A stretch of 33,793 nt of DNA from an uncultured Porphyromonadaceae bacterium. GTDB taxonomy: Bacteria; Bacteroidota; Bacteroidia; Bacteroidales; Muribaculaceae. A program made the translations under genes and the position numbers. The notes under the pieces were generated by a model. It was not told the origin of the DNA and did no database searches. It was given only the letters and a program-made list of their open reading frames with translations. The stretch is from assembly GCA_947176285.1 (NCBI GenBank), contig CAMWQF010000003.1, positions 1 through 33,793 on the forward strand, written 5' to 3'. Shown here one piece after another: positions 15,804 to 25,208 of this stretch. Each line of letters opens with the position of its first letter. Position 1 is the stretch's first letter.

Positions 15804-18800
15804 ATGACTACTTACGAAAGGCACCTTATGATGAGGAGATTTTTATGGGTTGTAGTAGCAATTATGATGATTATTCCCTCCGTTTGTGCACAAACGGAAA
15901 AACTCGTTTTGCGCCATGTGAGCCAAGCCAAAGGATTGCCCAATAATCATATCACTGAACTTTTCAAAGACTCAAGAGGGTTTCTGTGGATTGGCTCTTC
16001 TGCAGGTCTGCTCCGGTATGATGGATATTCTACCCGGCGTGTCTCAGATATGGTGGGAAAGAACACCGGTGTGCTTAATGAGCAAATCATCAGGGTGCAA
16101 GAGGATAAGAAAGGAAGATTGTGGGTGGAAAGTGAATCCTCTATTGCTATATTTGATCCTATGACGAATACTCTCATTGATTGGGTGTCGGACTATGTGA
16201 AACAGTTTGGAATCCAAGGATATGTGACTGCTGTATTGGCAGATGAGCATGGGGATATCTGGATTGCTATAGACCGGGATGGACTGTATCGCATCGACAT
16301 AAAGAATGAAACAGCACAAAAAACTTCAGGCTTAGACCTGGATAAAGAGACGATCAACAGTCTGGCACTATCAAAAGGAAAAATGATTGGAATCACTAAG
16401 TCAGGATCTCTTATAGCGACAGACCCGGACTCAATGAAAACGACTATCATTTCGAAAATTCCTGAGAACGTCAATGTAGAATCTGCTCATTCCCTGCTTT
16501 ATACTGACCAAGATAACCGAGTATGGATTGCCTACAACGACCGTCTGATGCTTTACGATCTTGCAAAAAAAGAGTGGCAGAATGAACTTCTTCCGTTGCA
16601 TGGTGGAATTGGCGTTGTAAAAGATATCTATAATGACTCAAAAGGGAATTTATGGATAGCTCGGGATCATCATGGCATTGAAAAGATGGATTTTGTCGAC
16701 GGAGTATACAGGTTGTCGCCGATGCCGACCGTCGGGGATATATTCCCTCAATCTACCATAACATCAATCCTTGAAGATGAAAACGGGACTCTGTTGTTTG
16801 GCACTTACAAACTTGGTCTTTATTCCTACAACGAGAGTGTAAATAAATTCCGCATAGATACTTTCCCTAATCTTGACAAGATGCCGGATGTGAATTGCAT
16901 GATCACTTCTCCTGACGGCACTGTATGGATAGGCACAGACAATTCCGGACTGTGGAAATGGAATCCATCAAGCGGCGAATACAGTCACATTCCCGATCAA
17001 ACTGAAGATAGTCCTCATGCTATCACATGCCTTGCGCATTCATCGGATGGAAACGTCTTTATCGGCAAATTTTCAAGAGGGCTTTTCTGCCTTGACAATG
17101 GGAAAGTGGTATCACTCCACACGGGAAGCGACATAGACAAGGCATATGTTTGGAGCATCGCATTTGACAAAAACGGCAATTTGTGGATCGGAACTCTCGG
17201 GAATGGTGTGTTCAGATATAATCTTAATAATAAAAGCGTAGAGCAATATACTACTCTTAATTCCAAAATGAGAAGTGATTATGTCACTTCAATATTGCCT
17301 GGAAAAGATGGAAATATCTATATCGGCACTTCGGGGGGCGCTGAGTATATTAATCCTAATACCCGCAAATTGACATCTGTAAGTATTGACGATGATTCCT
17401 CACTCAACGGGAGCAAGATAGTGCAGATTTTTGAAGATTCCCGTGGTTTGCTTTGGATTGCGACTACTTCCGGACTTAAGGTGGTAGATGCCAAGACAGG
17501 GAAAGTCATGAGTGTGCATAACGCTCCATATGGAGCCGATATGGTGGGTATAGCCGAAGACAACGAAGGGGGTATCTGGGTCAGCAACAGTTCAAGACTT
17601 GCCAACCTGAAAGTTACGTATAATAGAGACACCGGAAAGATAGATTTGGCAAAAAGAGAATATGATAAATATGCCGGATTGCCGGAAAGTGATTTCAACC
17701 AGCGCTCATTCGTGAAAATGGCAGACGGCTCTCTTGCAGTAGGCTCTCCATTTGGCATTATTCATTTCAATCCCAAAGATATCCGGATGAATGCTAATCG
17801 TCCAAAGGTATTGTTTACGGATCTTTATATGGACAATAAGCCGGTGGAAGTTGGAGAAAAAATAGGAGGCAGGATTGCTCTCAATAAGGCAATTTTCTCA
17901 GGAGAAAGAATTGATCTAAACCATAATCCTAAGGAATTTACCATATTTTTTACATCTGATAACTATGCATTGCCGGAGAAAACCCGGTTTAAATACAAAC
18001 TTGATGGATATTCCGAACAATGGACAGAATGCCCGGAAGGAATCAACTATGTGACATATACCAACCTTTCCCCCGGGAATTATCAACTTCAAGTTGTGGC
18101 AATTAACGAGGATGGATATGAAAGTGAGGCACCTGCTACTCTCGACATAAAAATACATAATTCTTTCTGGGGCTCTCCATGGGGCTGGCTGATTTATGCG
18201 GTGATTACTGCTGTATTAATATGGATCATAATCCGGATTGCGCAAAGGCGCGAACGTCATCTATTGGAGCAAGAAAGCCAAAAGGAAGCCCAACGAAAGC
18301 AGGAAGAACTCAACCAACTCAAATTCAAATTTTTTACAAATGTAAGCCATGACCTAAGGACTCCGTTGACCCTTATTGTATCCCCACTTGAAGATATGAT
18401 TAAGGAGTCAAAAGATGAAAGGCAAACTAAACGACTTAGTCAGATGCGAAATAATGCGATGCGTCTGCTTTCGCTTGTCAACCAACTGCTTGACTTCCGA
18501 AAATCAGAGGAGGCAAGACTGAATCTAAATCCCTCGGAAGGTGACATAGTGGCTTTTGCTCGCAATGTATGCACTTCGTTTCTCGGATTGTCAGAAAGAA
18601 AGAATATCAATCTCACTTTTTATTCCGACTCCGACCGTATTCGTCTGCTATTTGACGAAGACAAGATGGAGAAGATTTTAATGAATCTACTAGGGAACGC
18701 ATTTAAGTTTACGCCTGCAGGCGGAAGAATAGATGTGGCTATCCAGCATGGCGGCGATGACCGGTCGGCTCTTCGCATTCAAATTTCTGACACAGGCATA

Positions 18801-19886
18801 GGAATAAAAGACAAAGATAAGAAGCATATCTTTGAACGCTTCTATCAAGTGGATGATGATGGGGTGTCACATCCCGGCACAGGGAGTGGCATCGGACTAA
18901 GTATGGTGAGCGAATATGTGAAACTTCACGATGGAACGATCAGGGTGACTGATAACATCGAAAAGGGGAGCGTATTCATTATTGAGTTGCCTATAAAGCA
19001 TTGTGATGCAATCAAGGCTGTAAATATCGCTCAAGATGCTATTGGCTGTGGAGATAGCGAGCATATGCAAAACAAAGATGCAGTTGAAAATCGCCCTGAT
19101 GTTCAGGGGAATCGTAAGACTGTGCTTGTAGTGGACGACAGCTCTGATATGACTGAAATGCTGAAAGATAGCCTTGACAATATCTACAGTGTTATCACTG
19201 CATCTGATGGCATGGATGCCTTAAAGAAAATCTCTGAGACAAAGCCGGATATTATCCTTACCGATCTTATGATGCCAAACCTTAACGGTATGGAACTCTG
19301 CCGCAAACTGAAAGAAAATCCTGAGACTGTCAATATCCCGATAATCATCCTCACGGCAAAACATGACCTTGGCGTGAAACTGGAAGGGCTGACCATTGGT
19401 GCTGACGATTATATCACGAAGCCTTTCAATCTAGATGTGCTTAGACTCAGAATGCGCCGCCTGATAGAACTTAATTCCAAAGGGGCGCGTCGCAGTCTGA
19501 TAGAGCCGGAGCCGGAGAATATTAAGATTACTCCGCTTGATGAACAGTTGATTGAGAAAGCGATGAAATACGTGTCAAAAAACATAAGTAAATCTGAACT
19601 TTCTGTAGAGGAATTGAGTGATGTGCTTGGTATGAGCAGGGTGAGCCTATACAAGAAAATCAAGCAGATCACCGGGAAAAGTCCGATAGAATTCATCCGT
19701 ATCATACGGCTGAAGCGTGCTGCACAGCTTTTGCGCGAGAGTCAGCTTAATGTCTCTGAAATTGCTTATCAGACCGGCTTCAACAATCCCAAAGTATTCA
19801 GCCGCTATTTCAAGGAAGAATTCGGGATTCTTCCTTCGGCTTACCAGAACCAAGAGTCTACTGAGACAAGTATTAAGTTACACTGA
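15804..19886 (+). CDS. Hybrid two-component system sensor/regulator (HTCS) of the PUL
   Basis: The 1360-residue protein carries a whole phosphorelay in one chain: signal sequence (about 9-29, ending SVCAQ), Reg_prop double-propeller periplasmic sensor (about 35-700), Y_Y_Y domain (about 705-785), membrane helix (about 792-812), HisKA with H849 in SHDLRTPL, HATPase (about 935-1065, SDTGIGI and GTGSGIGLSM), receiver (about 1110-1220, phospho-acceptor D1154 in DIILTDLMMPN, conserved TAK and KPF), and an AraC-type double HTH (about 1260-1355, ending SRYFKEEFGILPSAY). HTCSs bind PUL-specific oligosaccharides in the periplasm and activate susCD promoters. The start could equally be the MetMet at 15828/15831, which begins the signal peptide directly. 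It lies upstream of susC and divergent from GH43. All catalytic residues are intact, unlike its paralogue at 10707-13910. Confidence 0.95.
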   Translation: MTTYERHLMMRRFLWVVVAIMMIIPSVCAQTEKLVLRHVSQAKGLPNNHITELFKDSRGFLWIGSSAGLLRYDGYSTRRVSDMVGKNTGVLNEQIIRVQEDKKGRLWVESESSIAIFDPMTNTLIDWVSDYVKQFGIQGYVTAVLADEHGDIWIAIDRDGLYRIDIKNETAQKTSGLDLDKETINSLALSKGKMIGITKSGSLIATDPDSMKTTIISKIPENVNVESAHSLLYTDQDNRVWIAYNDRLMLYDLAKKEWQNELLPLHGGIGVVKDIYNDSKGNLWIARDHHGIEKMDFVDGVYRLSPMPTVGDIFPQSTITSILEDENGTLLFGTYKLGLYSYNESVNKFRIDTFPNLDKMPDVNCMITSPDGTVWIGTDNSGLWKWNPSSGEYSHIPDQTEDSPHAITCLAHSSDGNVFIGKFSRGLFCLDNGKVVSLHTGSDIDKAYVWSIAFDKNGNLWIGTLGNGVFRYNLNNKSVEQYTTLNSKMRSDYVTSILPGKDGNIYIGTSGGAEYINPNTRKLTSVSIDDDSSLNGSKIVQIFEDSRGLLWIATTSGLKVVDAKTGKVMSVHNAPYGADMVGIAEDNEGGIWVSNSSRLANLKVTYNRDTGKIDLAKREYDKYAGLPESDFNQRSFVKMADGSLAVGSPFGIIHFNPKDIRMNANRPKVLFTDLYMDNKPVEVGEKIGGRIALNKAIFSGERIDLNHNPKEFTIFFTSDNYALPEKTRFKYKLDGYSEQWTECPEGINYVTYTNLSPGNYQLQVVAINEDGYESEAPATLDIKIHNSFWGSPWGWLIYAVITAVLIWIIIRIAQRRERHLLEQESQKEAQRKQEELNQLKFKFFTNVSHDLRTPLTLIVSPLEDMIKESKDERQTKRLSQMRNNAMRLLSLVNQLLDFRKSEEARLNLNPSEGDIVAFARNVCTSFLGLSERKNINLTFYSDSDRIRLLFDEDKMEKILMNLLGNAFKFTPAGGRIDVAIQHGGDDRSALRIQISDTGIGIKDKDKKHIFERFYQVDDDGVSHPGTGSGIGLSMVSEYVKLHDGTIRVTDNIEKGSVFIIELPIKHCDAIKAVNIAQDAIGCGDSEHMQNKDAVENRPDVQGNRKTVLVVDDSSDMTEMLKDSLDNIYSVITASDGMDALKKISETKPDIILTDLMMPNLNGMELCRKLKENPETVNIPIIILTAKHDLGVKLEGLTIGADDYITKPFNLDVLRLRMRRLIELNSKGARRSLIEPEPENIKITPLDEQLIEKAMKYVSKNISKSELSVEELSDVLGMSRVSLYKKIKQITGKSPIEFIRIIRLKRAAQLLRESQLNVSEIAYQTGFNNPKVFSRYFKEEFGILPSAYQNQESTETSIKLH

Positions 19887-20058
19887 CAATTCCGATAAAT
19901 TACATCAAATTATAACATGAAAATCAGCGAATTACGCATGATTTTATTAACAAATTCCAACTGAGCATTTAACATTTCTTACCCTCAAATTATTATCTAA
20001 GCAACAAAAGATTACGTAAAATTTAGCGAAGTAACTTATCGGAGTGCGTTTTTTATCC

Positions 20059-20066
20059 TATCTTTG
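20059..20066 (+). promoter_or_regulatory. Promoter -7 box upstream of susC
   Basis: TATCTTTG at 20059-20066 matches TAnnTTTG and would give a 5' leader of about 65 bases before the susC ATG at 20138. There is no good -33 TTG 19-21 bases upstream, as expected for an HTCS-activated promoter. The 251-base spacer 19887-20137 contains no gene; the AraC binding site is probably in about 19990-20045, but I cannot define it. Confidence 0.5.
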
Positions 20067-20137
20067 CATTCGTTAAGATTTTATAACATTTAGTGAGGAA
20101 ATAATAGAATATACTAATTAACCTAAAATCAATGTAA

Positions 20138-23100
20138 ATGAAAATCAATGACTTGTGCAAGGCAAGGTTCTTGCGTATGGCGGTCGTGATTTGCTGTTTG
20201 CTTGGAGGCATCGGTTTTGCTAATGCGCAAGACATGGGGGTCAAGGGCACAGTGACATCAGCCGCTGATGGTGAGCCGCTTGTTGGCGTCACCGTCATGG
20301 TGAAAAACTCAAGTGTCGGTACTGCTACCGATTTAGATGGCAACTACAGCATCGAGGTGCAGAAAGGTGCAACCCTCGTTTTCTCGTATGTCGGCATGCA
20401 GCAGAGAGAAGTGAAAGTTGATGCTACTCGTATGGACGTGGCTCTACTTGACGATAGCAGCACACTCAACGACCTCGTGGTGATCGGTTATGGCGTGCAG
20501 AAGAAGAAACTTCTCACAGGTGCCACAGCCCAGATTTCCGGTGCGGACATAGCAAAGATGAACACCAACTCTCCCCTTCAGGCAATGCAGGGCCAGATGC
20601 CGGGTGTCAATATCAGTACAAACTCAGGTCAGCCGGGCGAAAGCATGAAAGTGCGCATACGTGGTCTCGGCACTATCGGCAATGCCAATCCTCTTTATCT
20701 AATCGATGGAGTAGGTGGCGATATCTCCACTTTGAATCCTGCTGATATCGAAAGCATCGATGTGCTTAAGGATGCTGCATCTGCAGCAATCTATGGTGCT
20801 CAGGCTGCTAATGGTGTTGTGCTTGTCACTACCAAAAAAGGTAAGGAAGGAAAGGCAAAGATTACATTCGACGGATATTACGGTATCCAAAACGTAGCCC
20901 ACAAGGTGCAGATGCTTAATGCACAACAGTATATGACCATCATGGATGAGCAGCAACTTGCAGAAAATTCAAATCCGTATGATTGGGACAATATTTCTTC
21001 AATCTGGCAGACAGACGCAGAAGGCAACCGCATAGGTGTATATGACACTGACTGGGTAGGACAGATGTTTAAGAAAAATGCAGCAACTCAAAGTTATACA
21101 ATAGGGATCACCGGAGGTAACGCCACAAGCACTTATGCAATGAGCCTTGGCTATCTCAATCAGGAAGGTATCGGCGGTGGCAGTAAGGTATCTGACTATT
21201 CTCGTTATAATTTCCGTATTAATTCGGACCATAAGTTCTTCGGCGGAATTGTCACTATCGGTGAGCAGGCAAATTTTGTATATAAGAAAAGCAACGGTAT
21301 AGGTGTAGGTAATATCTGGAACAATACGCTTACTGCCGCTTTCAGGACATCTCCTCTTTCTCCGGTCTATAATAAGGATGGAGATTTCAACGACACGACT
21401 CATAGCGACTGGTATGATGCTGACGGCAACCCTTATGGTAAGATGATGCTCACAAATATAAATTCCAATAAGGGGGCAACCTTCACCGGAAATGTATATG
21501 CACAGATTGAGCCGATAAAGAATCTTAAACTCCGTACTGTTTTCGGTGCAGTCGCCAACAGTTCTGAATATCGCTCGTTTACTCCGATTTATCAGCTCGA
21601 TATATATAGTATGTCAACTCATACTTCTGTTATGCAGAATATGAATAGAGGGCTTGGCATGACATGGACCAATACCATTTCATACGATTTCAATATAAAA
21701 GACCATTCCTTCAATGCACTTCTGGGTATGGAATCATATCGTTATGAAGGAACGTATCTCGAAGGTAAGCAGGGATATTTGAAGGAAGGATTTGATACAT
21801 GGCCCTATGCTTGGGTAACCAACGGCACTGCAGCAACTACCGCTGATGGTCTTAGTGCAGCAGGAAAACCGCACGATGTGAACCGATCTGTAAGTTATTT
21901 CGGACGTTTGGGTTGGAACTGGCAGGAAAAATATATGGTTGACTTCACCTTGCGTTGCGATGGTTCTTCAAGATTTGCAAGAGGTCACCGTTATGGTTGG
22001 TTTCCATCTATTTCTGCCGGCTGGAACATCACAAGTGAAAATTTCATGGAGGCTTCAAGAGGTTGGCTTGATTTCTTGAAAATACGTGCCAGCTGGGGTC
22101 AGGTAGGTAACCAGAATATCGATCCATATATGTATCTGGCTCCTATCAAAGTCACCAATACACATTACTTCTTTGGTGAATATCTTGGTCCAAACGGAAC
22201 CTACAATGACTACGCATCAAGCCTTGCCACCAATTGGGGTGCCTATCCCAACCGTCTTGGAAATGCCGACCTGACATGGGAAACTTCTGAACAGGTGAAT
22301 GTTGGTTTTGATGCTGCTATGCTGAGCAGCAGACTGCACGTTAACTTTGACTGGTATCGGAAGACTACAAAAGATTGGCTTGTGCAGCCACCGATTCTGG
22401 CTACTTCCGGAGCGGGTGCACCCTATATCAACGGTGGTGACGTAGTAAACAGCGGTGTCGAACTTAATCTGACATGGAATGATGTGATTGGTAAGGATTT
22501 CGCTTATAATGTAGGAGTGAACTTTACCTATAATCAAAATAAAGTGGGCGCAATTCCAACTGAAGACGGAATCATACACGGAGAATCAAATGTGATATTC
22601 CCCAATGCGCCGGAATTCTATCGTGCTGAGAATGGACATGCCATCGGCTACTGGTGGGGCTTCCAGACAGCGGGCATTTTCCAGAACCAGCAGGAAATCG
22701 ATGAGTGGATAGCAGCCGGAAACGGTGTTTACCAGTCGAATGTGCGCCCCGGAGATGTGAAATATGTGGATCAAGACCACGATGGTGTGATCAATGACAA
22801 TGATAAGGTAGACCTTGGCAATGGTGTGCCAAAGTTCACTTATGGCTTAAACATCAATCTTTATTGGAAGAACTTTGACCTTGGCATTGTAGGCATGGGT
22901 GTGGCAGGAAACAAGATTTTCCAAAGCTATCGCGACTGGACTAATCAGAGATCGAACTACACTACAGAAGTGCTCCAACGCTGGACAGGAGAAGGAACCT
23001 CAAATCGTATTCCTCGAGTGACAAATACCCAAGTGAATGCAGCAGTTTCAGATCTCTTTCTCCACAATGGCGATTTCTTCCGCATCAGCAACCTTACTTT

Positions 23101-23308
23101 AGGTTATGACTTTGCGCCTCTGATGAAGCAGAAGTGGTGTAGCCAAGCCCGCCTGTATGTACAGGTGCAGAACCTCGCTACATTTACAAAATATAACGGT
23201 ATGGATCCGGAGATCGGTTATGGTACTTCAGGCTGGGTGAGCGGTGTTGACCTTGGCTTCTATCCGACTCCACGCACAGTACTCTTTGGAGTAAATCTCG
23301 GTTTCTAA
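20138..23308 (+). CDS. SusC-like TonB-dependent outer-membrane transporter
   Basis: The 1056-residue protein has a signal peptide (1-30, GFANAQ), a carboxypeptidase-regulatory-like N-terminal domain (about 33-103, GVKGTVTSAADGEPLVGVTV), a TonB-box-like segment (NDLVVIGYGVQKK, 111-123), the plug domain (about 125-240, with VRIRGLGTIGNANPLYLIDG and SAAIYGAQAANGVVLVTTKK) and a 22-strand barrel ending in TVLFGVNLGF. It imports glycan oligosaccharides through the outer membrane in complex with SusD, using TonB energy. It is followed 87 bases later by susD. By position it is the xyloglucan-oligosaccharide transporter; specificity is inferred from the enzymes of the locus. Confidence 0.96.
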   Translation: MKINDLCKARFLRMAVVICCLLGGIGFANAQDMGVKGTVTSAADGEPLVGVTVMVKNSSVGTATDLDGNYSIEVQKGATLVFSYVGMQQREVKVDATRMDVALLDDSSTLNDLVVIGYGVQKKKLLTGATAQISGADIAKMNTNSPLQAMQGQMPGVNISTNSGQPGESMKVRIRGLGTIGNANPLYLIDGVGGDISTLNPADIESIDVLKDAASAAIYGAQAANGVVLVTTKKGKEGKAKITFDGYYGIQNVAHKVQMLNAQQYMTIMDEQQLAENSNPYDWDNISSIWQTDAEGNRIGVYDTDWVGQMFKKNAATQSYTIGITGGNATSTYAMSLGYLNQEGIGGGSKVSDYSRYNFRINSDHKFFGGIVTIGEQANFVYKKSNGIGVGNIWNNTLTAAFRTSPLSPVYNKDGDFNDTTHSDWYDADGNPYGKMMLTNINSNKGATFTGNVYAQIEPIKNLKLRTVFGAVANSSEYRSFTPIYQLDIYSMSTHTSVMQNMNRGLGMTWTNTISYDFNIKDHSFNALLGMESYRYEGTYLEGKQGYLKEGFDTWPYAWVTNGTAATTADGLSAAGKPHDVNRSVSYFGRLGWNWQEKYMVDFTLRCDGSSRFARGHRYGWFPSISAGWNITSENFMEASRGWLDFLKIRASWGQVGNQNIDPYMYLAPIKVTNTHYFFGEYLGPNGTYNDYASSLATNWGAYPNRLGNADLTWETSEQVNVGFDAAMLSSRLHVNFDWYRKTTKDWLVQPPILATSGAGAPYINGGDVVNSGVELNLTWNDVIGKDFAYNVGVNFTYNQNKVGAIPTEDGIIHGESNVIFPNAPEFYRAENGHAIGYWWGFQTAGIFQNQQEIDEWIAAGNGVYQSNVRPGDVKYVDQDHDGVINDNDKVDLGNGVPKFTYGLNINLYWKNFDLGIVGMGVAGNKIFQSYRDWTNQRSNYTTEVLQRWTGEGTSNRIPRVTNTQVNAAVSDLFLHNGDFFRISNLTLGYDFAPLMKQKWCSQARLYVQVQNLATFTKYNGMDPEIGYGTSGWVSGVDLGFYPTPRTVLFGVNLGF

Positions 23309-23358
23309 AAATGCATAATTCATAATGCACAATTATTATTTGCAAATGATGTTATGCT

Positions 23359-23366
23359 TAAATTTG
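23359..23366 (+). promoter_or_regulatory. Possible internal promoter box before susD
   Basis: TAAATTTG at 23359-23366 matches TAnnTTTG, and a TTTG at 23339-23342 lies 16 bases upstream, shorter than the usual spacing. It sits in an 87-base AT-rich susC-susD spacer, where chance matches are more likely. Confidence 0.25.
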
Positions 23367-23395
23367 ATAAAGTTACTACGAAATAATCCAAAACA

Positions 23396-25057
23396 ATGAA
23401 AATATTTAAATCAAATATATTCTCTCTCGGATTCGCTGCTGCAGCCCTCGTCTCTATAGCCACTGGCTGCGCTGAAAGTTTCCTCGACGTTTCGTCGAAA
23501 GTGGAGTCAAATACCGAGAATTTCTATAAGACAGAAGGGGATGCTTGGCGTGCCCTAATCGGCTGCTATGACGGATGGCGTCAGATCAGTTCATGCCCCG
23601 GAGTAGGTTTTATGCTTGCTTCTGATGTGCTTAGCGATGAATGTTACGGCGGCACCGGATCGACTGACGGTTACGGTTATCAGGCAATGGACCAGTTTGA
23701 CCTTTCTCTCTCTCCTGCCGACCAGAATCTGTATGAGCAGGATTGGAAGGTGTATTACGGTGCTGTCTACCGTTGCAACGAACTTTGCGACCATGAAGAG
23801 CAGATCAACTGGATTGGAGAAAGCGGAAAACGCGGACTGTATATGGGCGAATGCCGCGCTATTCGTGCCATTCTTTATTTCGACATGGTAAGAATGTGGG
23901 GTAATATCCCATTGTTCCTGGAGGCTGTAGATGAAAACCGTGAGCAGGCAGATCCTGCAGAGGTATATAAAGCCATAGTCGATGATATGAAATATGCGAT
24001 TGCCAATATCCCTGCCGACGCGAATCTCGCTAATAGTGATAATGGCAGAATCACAAAATATGCGATGGAGGCAATGCTTGCCCGCGTGTATCTATACTAT
24101 ACAGGTTACTACGGCAAGGATCTCGAAAATCTGACAAAGCAGGAAGTGCTTGATGGTCTGGAGGATATCGTAAAGAACGGCAATTATGCTCTGGTGTCAG
24201 AATTCAAGAATCTTTGGCCTGCGGCTTCTCTTGTGCCTCTTGGCGAAGATTCATGGGATCCGGAACTTTCCACTTTTGCCGGACAGGCAAACTCGGAGTT
24301 CATGCTTCAGCAGAAGTTTACTCCAAGTCAGGACTATGACGGCAATAACGACTCCAACCGCTGGCAGGTGATGTTTGGTATGCGAAACCTTACTTTTGCA
24401 CCCTATCTTAATGGCTGGGGAGCGGCTACAGTTTGTCCGTCGTTTGTAAATAAGTATTCTCCTGATGATCCGCGACTTACGGCTTCGATTATCAATACAG
24501 CTTCGGAGGGTATTGCAGAGTCTTCGAGTTATTCAGATGCAGTGGCAGGTTGGCGCGAGTTTACCGGCTATTGTGTGAAGAAATATTCCCCTATCGCATA
24601 TGCCAATGGCTTGAATGCTTCAAAAGAAGAAGGAACTGCTAATTTTCAAGAGCAGAATACCCAAGACTATGTGCTTATGCGCTATGCCGACGTTCTGCTC
24701 ATGATAGCCGAACTTGGTGGTGTCCCTTCAAAGAGTGCACAAGATGCCCTTGATGAGGTTCGTAATCGTGCAGGCATGGCTTCAGTTCCTGCTACATTTG
24801 AGAATATCATGAATGAGCGTGCTATTGAACTTGCTTTCGAGGGTATACGTTATTGGGATCTTCTTCGTCAAGGAGTTGATGTGCTTGCTGACGCTGTATG
24901 TGCTTCTGCCGGTCCGGTGAAGAATGGCGGTGTAGATGCTACTGTAAACTACAAGCGCGAGAATATCATTGCGAAAAAGGGTCTCTTCCAGATTCCCAAC
25001 AACCAGATCACGCTTTCCAACTACAAGTTGAAGCAGAATCCCGGATGGGAAAACTGA
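23396..25057 (+). CDS. SusD-like (RagB/SusD) glycan-binding lipoprotein
   Basis: The 553-residue lipoprotein has a lipobox ATGC (C25) after a hydrophobic signal, and the family start CAESFLDVSSKVESN. RagB/SusD signatures are present: NFYKTEGDAWRALIGCYDGW, the helical-repeat region YRCNELCDHEEQ and RAIRAILYFDMVRMWGNIPL, and the C-terminal NERAIELAFEGIRYWDLLRQG. SusD caps the SusC barrel at the cell surface and delivers oligosaccharides. Aromatic residues in the region 60-100 and 310-345 could form the glycan platform (inference). It lies directly downstream of susC, the universal pair arrangement. Very sure of the family. Confidence 0.96.
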   Translation: MKIFKSNIFSLGFAAAALVSIATGCAESFLDVSSKVESNTENFYKTEGDAWRALIGCYDGWRQISSCPGVGFMLASDVLSDECYGGTGSTDGYGYQAMDQFDLSLSPADQNLYEQDWKVYYGAVYRCNELCDHEEQINWIGESGKRGLYMGECRAIRAILYFDMVRMWGNIPLFLEAVDENREQADPAEVYKAIVDDMKYAIANIPADANLANSDNGRITKYAMEAMLARVYLYYTGYYGKDLENLTKQEVLDGLEDIVKNGNYALVSEFKNLWPAASLVPLGEDSWDPELSTFAGQANSEFMLQQKFTPSQDYDGNNDSNRWQVMFGMRNLTFAPYLNGWGAATVCPSFVNKYSPDDPRLTASIINTASEGIAESSSYSDAVAGWREFTGYCVKKYSPIAYANGLNASKEEGTANFQEQNTQDYVLMRYADVLLMIAELGGVPSKSAQDALDEVRNRAGMASVPATFENIMNERAIELAFEGIRYWDLLRQGVDVLADAVCASAGPVKNGGVDATVNYKRENIIAKKGLFQIPNNQITLSNYKLKQNPGWEN

Positions 25058-25086
25058 TAAACAGTTAATTTTAGTGATAAAAAGTT

Positions 25087-25102
25087 AAAGTATTGATACT
25101 TT
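25087..25102. repeat. Perfect inverted repeat upstream of the surface-binding-protein gene
   Basis: AAAGTAT (25087-25093), a 2-base spacer and ATACTTT (25096-25102) form a perfect 16-base palindromic element. It lies 12 bases upstream of a TAnnTTTG box, so it could be an operator; the 2-base loop makes an RNA hairpin unlikely at full length. Confidence 0.4.
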
Positions 25103-25113
25103 GAAGATTTAGA

Positions 25114-25121
25114 TAATTTTG
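25114..25121 (+). promoter_or_regulatory. Possible internal promoter before the SusE/F-position gene
   Basis: TAATTTTG at 25114-25121 matches TAnnTTTG, with a TTG at 25093-25095 spaced 18 bases upstream. It lies in the 151-base spacer after susD and overlaps the palindrome region. It may give extra expression of the binding protein and GH5, or be a chance match. Confidence 0.3.
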
Positions 25122-25208
25122 AATGCTTTTTTGCGTTAATGAATTACATCATTGGGATGCTCCTTGCTCCACATTATTATAAGATCTTCGAATAATGCCA
25201 ATCTAAAT

